Of a DNA stretch of 64,000 nucleotides, positions 36,401 through 48,400 are shown one piece after another; within the stretch, counting starts at the first letter, position 1; each line of letters starts with the position of its first letter. The notes beneath the pieces were generated by a model. The model saw only the letters and a program-made list of their open reading frames with translations, was not told the DNA's origin and made no database searches. This DNA is from Symsagittifera roscoffensis. Lineage: Eukaryota > Xenacoelomorpha > Acoela > Convolutidae. Made by a program: the position numbers and the translations under genes. The stretch is taken from the NCBI RefSeq assembly GCF_963678635.1, contig NC_087066.1:47901129-47965128 (forward strand), given 5' to 3'.

Positions 36401-39400
36401 ACCTTTAGGATCAATGACATGATTTTCTAATTTAAAAAAAAAATTAATTATAAAAATATATTGCCAGACGCTGCCATCCTTTCTTCAAAATCAAAAAACA
36501 AATAAGAAGACATAATGATTTTTTCCCAACAAAAAATGGGAGTGAGATCTCTCATGATGACGAAAGGATGCTAACTCGGCGTAGTTGTAACTTGTGAGCG
36601 GCGATTTAATCCAGATCAGATATCGTTTCTAATTGCCATGAGGCAAACTATTCGGACTCGATAGCGCTACTAGACGGTTTGCTACTAGCGCTACTACTAC
36701 GTGTACTCGACATTTCTGCATTCAAGATGTGAACGAAATTTTTATCAATTAGTTCTAAGAAGTCATAATTGGCAGTTGAAGCATTCAGGGCTTCGCATTG
36801 ATATGGGCAGTCATGTCGAGTTTTACTTTTCTTCTTTCAAAAGTTTAGTCACACCCTCAAAGGGCAATCAAGCCATTCAAAGTTTGTCCTGATACGACCA
36901 GCCTTGTGCATATAACTAAAATTGCGAACGAAAAAAGTTTTTTACATCCAAAAAATAAAAAAAACAAGGATAGCCGGTTACTGTGCAAGTAACACAGAAT
37001 GTTCCGACCAGTCTTAAAAAATTACAACATAATTTTTGAAGACAAATAACAAGAAAAACGAAAAAAATTGAAACAATTAATTTTAAAAAAAAAGTTTTTC
37101 AAATTTTTTCCCCAAATTTTTGAAGTTTTTGATTCCTAAGATGAAGCTAAAAACTCCAAAAACTAACTTCATTAAAACTTAATTTCCAAGGCTTAAATTA
37201 AGCATAAATAAGCTAATGTAAGCCTGCTCACTCGCTCGTAATTAAAGGAAAAACAAAAAATTCCAAGCCGGTTTTTCTCGACACTGGGAAAACTTTTTTG
37301 AAGTTTTGAAATGTCGTTCGAATCACGACTGAGAGGGCTTAACATGATATATCATTCAATCCAGACCAATGATTATTTGTGGTTACTGATTTTGCGTCGG
37401 AAAAAAAGAAAAAAATTAAAACACACCCGAATACAAAGTTCCTCCCCACTTTCAATGGTCGAACAATTAAAATTTGATCCGTTTTTGAAATGCTTTCTCA
37501 TCTCATAAATGCAAGAATTGGAGCAAAAGGAAGAAAAAACAAATAAAAAATCTCGAAATTTCAAACTCATAAATGAAATGTTTAGAATCAAAAGTTAGTA
37601 GAAAAGAAATAAAAAGAAACAGACACGTGAAACAGCAGCACAACTTTTAGATTTGCAACTGACAATTTTCTTTATAGACAACTTTTTTTCAACCAGAATC
37701 AAGTAAAGTCTGAAGCATACTCGCATGCAAAATCACTGTTGACTATTTTAATGTTCACCTGGAAGAATGCGTAAGAAGACGATGATGACAGAGTGCCGTA
37801 TTTGATGAGGCTCTGCTGGGCTAAGTCTTCCACATCCTGAATGGGGGTTTCCATTCTGGTCACAGTGAGGAATGCGGCTAAGTTGGCAGTGTATGAGCAG
37901 AAGATGATGAGTGTGAACACGTACCAACCAACTGCAGATGGGAGGCGCAGAGAGGAAAGAGAGAGACAGAATAGTTAGTGAAACTTAGAGATAGGTAGGA
38001 AAAAACGTAGACATTTTAGATGAGCCAAGAGTGTTCCATGTGATTCCAATTTTCGAATAAATTGTTGAGTCATTTTTGAATTTTAATATTCAAAGAGAGT
38101 TATTGTTGCATGGAAGAACAGATCAGATTGGTCAATATTTACCACGAAAGGTGTCCAATTGGGTAAAAAAGAGACCATCTTTTATTGGTTGTCATCTATT
38201 TTTCAGGAAAGGTAAAATTAATGGATTTTTTGAAAAAAAAGATAAAAAGAGATTTTCTGGATATAATTTTGAGTCAGCCTTGACTATTTCAACTCACCGG
38301 CTACGATTCTGGTGGAAGTGGCCATGGGCACTATCTCTGAGCCCTGCTGCATCATGGCTCCTGCTGAGAACCAGAAGGAATTGGACAGGGTCAGTTTGGG
38401 CACGGTGGGGTCATCCGGCAGCTCCCTCTCCAGGGGTGTGAAGCGGGACAACACGAACAGCACGAAACTCATGGCTAAATAAAGCAATTAGTTGTGTTGT
38501 AATTCAAAAAGCGCAGATTCTGCAGACGAATCGAACAGGGGTCCAAAAAGATTATCATTTTGGGTAGTCTACCTGATAGTTACACAAAAACTTTTTTCGA
38601 CGTTTTTGAGCTAACATATTTCTTCAAAAATTACATTAGCATTTTTTTCGCAAAATCATATCTGTGAGACCAGAAATTATATCTTATAAAAAAAGATAAA
38701 ACGTCATTCATATGGACAGCACGGTCGCCGGTGAACTTCTAAAAAAACAAGAGTGATCTTTTAGCGCTCGTTTTGGAAGTTTTGGCCGAACAAAAAAAAT
38801 TGCCCCCACTCCTCTTTTCTCCTGAAATTAAAGTATATCGGCGCTCAAGGCACCGGTAGAATTGTTTAAGAATTTGTTTTCCAAAAATAGACAATTTTGA
38901 ATAGTACCAAAAGGGGACCTTTTGAGTGGTTAGGGGTTTAGACTGAGGAGGGAGGGGAGGGGGACGTCATCCCCTTTAGTTCGCTGCTCCTCCCAATAGT
39001 TTTTCTTAAATATTTGTAGTTGTATTTGGAAGCGCTGCGAGCGAGCATTCGATTTAATTATAGAAAAGGTTTTGTAGGTAGGTGCAGAAGCGGATCTAGG
39101 ATTTTTTGGTCTTCCAAATAGGTCGACTTTTAAGGTCGGCAAAGTTCGTTTTCCGAGCTCTGCCGAATCACTTTAAAAGAAAGCAGGTAGAAAAGGGCGT
39201 TTTAGGCAATTTTTTCGGCGCTCCTTGCCCAAGTCGAAATTAGTAAATATTGGCACATATAGTACATAGTGTTCCAAAACAATATAAGGACGTTTTCCAA
39301 AACAATCTATTTTGGTAAGTTTTGTAAACGGAAGGCGCCGATTCAAAGTTTTGATGATCGATCGGTTGAGCATGATTGTGGTTAAATAGTACCAAAGGTT

Positions 39401-42400
39401 CTCTAGTACAACCTTTGAGTGATCATGGGATTGAATGCTTGAAAAAGCGGGGTGTCCTATTTAAAACCAGAGATCGTCAAGAGACATTCTTGTCCGCATT
39501 CAGATGTCTCTGGCTATTAATCTAAATTGTGTCAAAGTATATGCATCTATATTAACTGGATCATCCAGCAACACTCAATCTCAGTAAAAGTCCAAAACGA
39601 GAGTCCAAAATGACCCCAAGTCCAAAATATTGAATACTGACCTATGTATGCTACAATGAGGTACATCCATATGTTCATGTGTAGTGGCATGAGGAAGGAG
39701 AAGATGGAGGGGGTCCTGTCTTCCCTCCGTCTGAACAGAATGGAGATACCCAAGTTCATGTAGGGTGTGGAAAAGTCTATGTCGTCCTGTCTCTGGTAGT
39801 TAATGGTCAGAGGCGCAACAGCCAAGTCCGCCTCCTGAAATAACAGCATTTCAAACTAGAAACTATACGCAAAAAAGCAGGCAAAAAAACAAAAAGTTGC
39901 AAAGGGGATTTCGGATTTTATAAACCTTTAAGCTTACGGAAAAAAAGTTGAAGTTTAATTAATTTTTGTTAAAAAAGCCGTCAAAAACTTTCTTTGACCA
40001 GCCATCGAAGGCATGGAGTGGCAAACTAATGGATTCAAGTATGTGTTTTTAAGCAATAATACTCCTCAAATTTACGTCAGATGATGTCAAATAATAAGGT
40101 AGGGCGACAATTCGTAACAGGCGACAATTCGTAACAAGGCACTGGCAATTAGAATACGCTTGCTCCGCTGCGCTTGCATCCGGGACGAGAGGAATACTGC
40201 GCGTGAATCAGTATTTATCACTTCATCTACCTACTGTTAGAAATTGTCGCTTGCTCCGAATTGTCGCTTGTTACAAATTGTTGCCTCACGAAATAATATA
40301 TCATGTCAAAGCTTAGTTTTTGTTGTGAAAGAAAAAATGGTCTGAATACTTTGCTTTTCCAAATAATTTAAACACTCATTTACATAATTTTATGACAGTA
40401 AAGAAACTTACCCTAGGTTGTTTTACACGTTTTTGAAATTGATAACTACTGGTTGAAGCTTCAATTATTCTTCAATTTCTCAAAGCATTATCTTCATAAC
40501 AATCTCTTTACTTATATTCACTTAAAACATTACACAAACTTATTAGAAATATTCTTTTTTTTAGTTTTTTGCATCTTTTTTCCGCTTGTAATAAATTGGA
40601 AAGATCTAGAATTTTTCATAGCAATCGATCGGTAATTCTGTGTTTTTTGATCTGAAAAAAAAAACAGCCGACAATGAATCTTTCATTGTTTTCTTCAATA
40701 GTCTGAAAAATGAGAGCAACTGATTGCCTTGCAGGCAACTCAGAACCAGTTTAGACTAATTTCTTATAGAATTTAAGTTTCAGCTATCGTTTTGGATCAC
40801 ATACACAAGGACTTTAGAAGACCTATTGTTCCGCAGTTGAAATGGGCAGAAACTTTGTACTCGGGTGTGTTTTAATTGTTTTTTGATTTTTTTCCACGCA
40901 AATTCAAGTTCCACGCATATTCATGGGTCAGGGGCGGATTTAGGGGGGGGGAGGCGGGAGGGCGCTTTTCCTTCAAGTATTCGACCCCCTCACTAACCAA
41001 AAAGTCTCCCTTTAGTGTTATTTTATGATATCCATTTAGGCCGAGCAACCCTAAAAGTTTTTAAAGGCGCCTTGGGCGCCAATATACACACATTTTGAAG
41101 GGGAGCGCACGCCGAAAAAACGCATTTTTTTAAATCAAAATTTTCCAAAAACCACCCAAAAATGGCTTATTTGACCTGTTTTTTTTAAAAATTGCCTACG
41201 TCAAAAAAGGATCTTTATAGTGCGTTCTGGGAGTGCTCGGAAAATCAGTTTGGTCGACTTAAAAAAACCTCGACAAAAATTTCGAAAAATTTGTTTTTCA
41301 AAATCCTCCCTCGAGAAAATCCCATACCCGACCCTGATTGTATGTATAACCTTGATTTCATGATTTTTTTGATGAATCATGAGAATCATAATGAATTACT
41401 AATGTAAGTTTTGAAACTTATTGGTTTTTGGCAGAAAAATGCTAGATTTCCAGTTACTAGTGAATATGGCATCAAATAAGGTGTAGAATTCGGTCATAAG
41501 TTTTTAATTATTAATTTTTGTCATTTAAAAAATTGTTACTAAGTACAACTTTTGATCAAACTGCAAAAGTAACCATCGCACTCGTATATTAACAAAATTG
41601 CTCATACCAGGGTGAAGTACTGACTGCTTTGACTGCCGTTTGATTTGAAATAAGTCTCGTGTAGCTTTGTTTTGATTTCACTTTGTTAGATTCTTTTTAT
41701 ACCAACTACTGGATTTTTTTTGAATTAAATAGGGAGCTCCGAGCGATAACATATTTTTTTTATAATAAAGACAGAAACCGATACAATTCTGCAAAATGAT
41801 TTATAAAATAAATTTATCTGCGCCATTTATGAACCTAAGCCCAAAGGTTATGTTATCTGAAATCTTTCGTTGATTCAGTTAATGGATGAAAACAGTGTTT
41901 CATTTTCGCTCCCTTTCACCGTGCATGATTGTACAATAAACATCAGAGGGGATCTCGCCCCTTTGATAACCAAAACCGCATCCTGTTGACTTGTTCCCAC
42001 CAAACTCTGCCCATTCACTGAAATTAGTCGATCACCAGGGTTCAGAACCTCATCTGTACCACGTGACTCCCACTGTCCCGCTGCCGGGCTCCCCGTATTC
42101 ACATCTTTGATGAAAATGCCCATTTCATGGCCCAATATACTTAAACCTAAAGGCTCTCCGTCTTTTCTTCGGACCTCAACTAGTCGTTTTGGTCCGAATA
42201 TGAACGATTCATGATCTGGCGCTTCGTCAATAACCGCAATTCCGCTGTCATCTCGAGGAGCAGAAAATGATGGCGCTTTTGATTTCACTTTGTCCTGATC
42301 TTTGAAAGGGTTGCTCTCGCTGTAGATTGGCCTTGAGTTGACCGGAGAAGCCTCGTCTTCTAGAATTGAGTCGGCCGAAGGTGTCATAAACGAGCTCGCG

Positions 42401-45400
42401 TTTCGCTTAACTTTCGAGACCAACATTGAAGAGTTTGAACGTGCTAAACTTGCATCCGAATCCAATCCTTCGAAATAGAGGCACATTTTGACGGTCAACT
42501 CTTCTGGAACCTTTTCATGTGTCCAGTAGTAACTCGCGTCTTCTCGTGCTATATACGTAACAAATACGTCGTCTTCTTTTCGGCCGAGTTCGCGAAGTAA
42601 ACTCCGAACATCATTTATGTCCATTCCCCAAATTGTGACGTCATTTATGGCCCGAATAATATCTCCAACGTCGATTCGGCCATCTCGGCTTGCGGCCCCG
42701 CCCGGTGATGCCGATTTGACAAGGACTCCATTTCCTCTAGGCTCTTTCCCGACCGACAGACCGATGACTCCGACCTTCATTTTCGATATAGCTATTTTCT
42801 GCTCAAGAGACTTCGGCAAAATGATTTGATTTTCATCGTTTGATGAACCTGGTGATTGACTTTCTCGTGAGTTTGCATAATTCACTTTACCAAGATCTTC
42901 AACATTAGGCGACCGTTCTTTAACCGAGTCATTTAATTTTTCATCTTTTTTCCAGGGCGTGGTATTGTTTCTAGGAGCTGAAAAACTGGTAGTTTGAGCT
43001 TGCATGACAATTTCGGGCTCTTCATGTTTTAAGGTCAATGGAGGAGGCGGGGTCGGGTTGTCGGACTCATAAGACGTTGAAACTGCTTCGGGTGAATTGG
43101 ACCTAGTCCTTTTCGCTTCACTTGATAAGTTACTTTCGCTTCTCAAGTTTGGTTCCAACTTTCGAACACCGATCATAAGAGGTCCTGTTGAACTGTCTTC
43201 TATCATTTCAATGACTTCTGGTAAAGATCTCCCGACAATGCTTTTACCTTGAACTGAGATTAATTTGTCATAGAGACCTAACTCAGGTGTCTTCGACGCA
43301 GCACCTCCTGGCGTGATTTCATCGATTATGATATGTTTCCTCTCGTAGTTAGTAATACTAAGTCCAAGGTCATCAAATGGCTGCTTTGCAATGTATGCTT
43401 CCTTCACTTCCCACGACCATTTTAGATCACACAGAACTGGTTTAGGATCTTCATCATCATCGAATTCATTTTTAGTCGACGCAAAAACAGACTCACGTGA
43501 CTCGACCAACACTTGATCTTCAGACAGAACAAAAGCGCCTTCATTCAGCGAATCGTTTACCGGCAACAAATCATTTTCTTCTTCAATTTCCAATAGCAAG
43601 TCGTTGTTTGGGATGGTTTTCCGTCCGACTACAAAATGAACGCTTGGGGGCATAGATGATAGCATCTTAACAGCCTCGGCGTGGTTTAAACTTCTTACAA
43701 CGCGGCTTTTCTCGGGTTCCACAATTTCAAGCAGCTCGTCGCCTTCTTTTATCACGCCAGATTTTCCTACCGGTCCAAACTCAGCAATAACTTTCAAGAA
43801 ATGCTGGTTGATGATTTCTCCGCTGGGTTCTTCAATTTCAAGGCCTTCAAGACTGAACCCCCAGCCTCCTGTTGGGTCCGCTTTTGTCACTGATCCAGCC
43901 ACAATCTCGAAATCGGGTCCTAATTTTTGCTCCCACTTACGACAAACTTTTTCAACGTCCTGATTCGTCTTTCCTTTTGAAGCTTCCGGTCTTAGCGTTT
44001 CATTGTTTATTTCACGATGATAGCGCATCAAGGTCAAGTGGACAATTTTTCCCGCGTGTCTCAGTTTGTTCATGGAAGCCTCTGCTGTTTTGCCAAAAAT
44101 AGATTCGCCATTTACGGCAACAATCCGATCACCAACGCGAATCATGCTTAGTCTCTCGGCCGGCGAATCTTCCACGACTGATTTAATCGTGACTCCGAGA
44201 GTCGAGTTTTTGTCCAAAGGACTATTGACCGATAATCCCATTCCCTTTTCATTTGTTTCAATGGTTACATCATAAGTCTCACCGTCGACATAAAAATTTT
44301 CGTCTAGACGGACATCTCGCTGAATGCCAAGTTCGACTTGGTTCATTTTAAAAGCTTCCAGATCTCTGAAAACGTCTTCGATTCGCATTTGGCGAACGTT
44401 TTTACCACAAATTTCGACAAGTTCATCGCCGATTTTCAAATTATTTGCCATAGCAGCTGGGGTATTTGGAACGATTCTTTCGATTAGTATTTTTCCCTCA
44501 TCCGAAATGATTCCGAATCCCAGTCCACTGTTTACGTCGTTTTGAAGCAGAACTCTGTGCAGTTGTCTTTGGGTTTGAATTCTCGTCATCTTTTGGATAT
44601 TTTGCGCTAAAATAATTTCAATTCTTCCTGTCGATTTTAAAATATCCAACGCTTCCTCGTGCTCTTCGGAGCTTCTTAACATGACTTTATTGACTACTAA
44701 GATTTGATCACCAGTTCTCAAACCCTCTTTAAAAGCAACACCATCTGAATTTATATCATTCACAATCATTTTGTATTCGTGTTCATTGAGCAAAACTTTG
44801 TTCACGCTGAATCCCAACGAGGCCCCTGGATCTCGGTAGAACGTAGCTCGGTGAATTTGATTCGGCCCTTTGACTCTTTCGACAAAGTCTTCGATTGATT
44901 CTTCGGATTTTACGAAACCTCGCTCATTATCAACTTCGCTTTCTAGGCCGAACAGAGAGTTAGGCGATGATTCGAGAGTCTTCTGAGATGTTGATTGGAT
45001 GCCAATTATGTCCTCCTGGATTTCAAGACTTGAAGTTCCGTTTAACTTGTTCAGATCTAAACAAGATTGGAAAACTTTGAAAAAGCACCGAACTTTCAGT
45101 TTTTGCGCGCATTGATTCATGGAATTCTAGCAGTGTTTGTATATTAAAAGGTAATTAAACTTTCGAATGGTCAGAAAAAATTTTAGGATAGCCGGTGAAT
45201 GTGCAAGCAGCACAGAACGTTCCGACCATATTCACATGAAAAACTTACAAAAAAGTTTTCTTTTTTCCACTTTTGGAGTCATTTTTTGTCCATGGTGCGA
45301 TGAGAGAACTACACAATCGCGTAGAAAGTTCGCCAGTTAGGCATACTCGTGAACAATGGCTGCAAATAATGAAAAACAGACTAGAAAATGTATTTGGAAA

Positions 45401-48400
45401 AAAAAATTGAAAAGAAGTTTAAAATGAAGTTTCTTGTTTAAAAAAATTAAGTTTTCCGAGCTTAAATGTCAATTTTTCATATAACGAACGTTACACGATT
45501 GGTAATACTGGCTTGAAATCAGATAAATCTCAACAGAGCTGTTTTTATTGACACTGGGACAACTTTTTGAAATTTTTTAAATGTCCTTCAAATCACGATT
45601 GAAAGGGTATTAATATAATATATCACTCGACCCATTCCGATGATTACTTGTGCTACCTTATTTTGCATAGAAAACAAAAAAAGAAGAAAGAACTAAAAGA
45701 CAATCGAATACAAAGTTCCTCCCCATTTTCAATGACCGGGACAACAAATTCAGTTTGTTTGGATTATAAAAAATAATTTAAAAAGCGCGAAGTTTGAGAA
45801 AATGGCCATAATTTACCTTTTGCAAGCTTTTCTTCAACTTCTAAATTTGCTTTATACACTTCCTGGAACAAAGGGTCTCTTAACAATTTGATCAGAGCTC
45901 CGAGTTGCTGTTTCTGCTCGCGGTATTCATACGAGGGGGTTTTGTTCAGCTTCGCCAGAAGTCGTTCGGCGTTTCCGAGTAGCTCAGCGCTTGATCCGTT
46001 CAGCTCGGGTTGTCTTCTGTTCGTTGCTGACGACGGATTTCGGCTTCTCGGCAGCGGCTTAGGCGACTCCGAACTCATATCGAATCCAAACTCTCTACCT
46101 ATTTCTTTTTCCACGTTTCTATTTCGTGATCCTTTACGCGAATTCAGGCTTTTTAATAAAAACAGTATAACTGCGGTAGAAATGAAATTTTTATTGTAAA
46201 ACTAAAGCTGCTGCAATAAAATCAAGATTTTTCAAAGCATAGAAGCTGCTATAAGTGTATAATTTTTTCTTTAGTTAATTTTGTTCTGTTTTTTTTCAGC
46301 TCAAACAGTGGCAATTCCATTTTTTTCTTGCGGCATATGGCTTGGAACAACTTGCTTCCTCGGGAATTCTTTCAGCTCTTACCATTCAAGACTACGCATT
46401 ATAAGAAAGCAAGAATAGTTTAGTTGGTGCACATAATGTGTGTTCATTTAACGCTAGTCTGAATATAAATATTTGGCAGTTTTGGATGTCTTATGTCCCA
46501 GGCGAGTAGTGTTTCAGGAGAGGAGACGGTATGGTTTGAAAAGATGTGAATAAGAGATGGATCGAGTAGCTACCATTAGTTAACAGTAGTACGGAAAGAA
46601 AAACTCTAGTTTCGACCTTCCTGATTTCATATGTGAAACGCTTTCGTGATGATTAAAACTATCGATCTCCACCAGCGAAAAGAACAACATACAAGCTATT
46701 CACCTTCGCAAGCAACGAGCATGGCGAGTCTCGAACCACCGACCTTAGGCACTTTCCTATTGCTCTTCCATGCAGTGTCCTTAATAAAAAGTTTTATCTC
46801 CCAAGAAACGGTTTACTCACAAAAACTGTTGCAGTTCACTAACTCAAAGTTCTCGAAAAACGAGAGCTTGCAAATAAGGTGTCATAAATTGTTTTGAACT
46901 AAACATTAAAAACGTTGGCCATAATTTAGTCGAAAATCAAAAATATGTTGTCTTTTGGTAGTTTAGAGACACTTTTTCAAGCAAAAGATTTTTTAAAGTT
47001 AAATTTCATGCAATATTAAACTAAAGTATATTTAGGTGACCTTGAATTGCTGGAAGTTTGTTCAGATTGGCACCAAGACGCAAAATCATCATGCTTGACC
47101 AATCAATTACCAAACACAAACGTCAATTAGTTTTGTTTTGAAGCAAAGACATGGCTACAAATCCTCCGGAGTGCTCTAGGAGTTAAACAGTTTTTTATTT
47201 ATATAATAAGTATGTGATAACAGGAGAAAAGAGTAACTGTCTTTTCTCACCAGGGAAAGACTCAATCTAGGTTTACCAAAATCGAGACCGTACTAAATGG
47301 TCCCAGGAGCTTTTGGATTAAAAACAAGTCATTTGATTTGTCTGCTCAGCTTTTATAATTCTTTTGAAGTACACCAAAATAAGAATGGCTGAAGTTCACT
47401 TTTCAACTACAAACGGTGGTATTTTTTTTTAGCTTCTGGTCTATAAAAAAATTATAATTTTTCCAATTGAGAAATATTGGAATCGTATTCTCAAATATTC
47501 TCCCCATTAAATTCAAGATTGATTATCAATAGTTTATTGTGTTGTCGACTGACGAAAAAACTGAATGTTTATGTTTGGGGTGGTTTTTTTCTAATCAGTC
47601 AATTTTCGGTGATCGAAAAAAGACAAGTTCTAACGAAAAATGTTTATACCCAATTGAATATATCAACTCCCTGAGTTCAAATTTGAAAAAATATTATTTT
47701 CCTCTTATTGTTTTTTTGTTGTTCCGAGAGTTTGAAAATTGTTAATTTGGCCATGCTCTCAAATAAGTTATCCGCGCTTTGAATATTTTTTCACATAATA
47801 TTGAAAGCGGAAAGCGACTTATTTATGCGTGGCGAATTATCCCGCCTCACAACAAAATCGGTCCAAATTGAATTGGGGCAAGTGAATCGATTGTATTAAT
47901 TTTGTACGTACCAAGTTTTCACACTTGATGTTTGGTATGGGATACTTGAACAAACCGCTGTATTTTCAAACCGCTCTATCGGGAAGCCACGCTAACTGCT
48001 TGTCAATTTTAATTGCCTCATGTTTGCGTCGGGGGCATTCAACAGTGCCGAAAGCTTAGGATATTTGAAAATTTTTAGTTAGCTGAAAAACTGGCAATTT
48101 GTTTGAATACTGTTTTGCTATGGAGCGAAACCGAGAAGAAAAGGTGTTAGTTTGTTGAGTTAACTGTTTGTTCAGAAAAAGTTATTACGTCGCGCTTCGG
48201 AAATTTTCGTTTGTTTAACAAACGATAGCAAATAAAATGGCTGATTTTGACTTTTCATTTTCCTTCAATTTGATTTTATTTACTTGTCAGTGATTTGGGA
48301 TCAGTAAAAAAGTTCAAAATATTTTTTCGGCACTGTTGAACAACTTTTTGGTATTGTTGGACTTCGGCACTGTTGTACTACCCCTTTGCGTCATCAGATT

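Noticed and set aside
46690-46790. tRNA-like B box on the minus strand
   Set aside because: GGTGGTTCGAGACTC is close to a B box, but no acceptable A box or cloverleaf is found at the expected distance, so it is not listed as an RNA gene.
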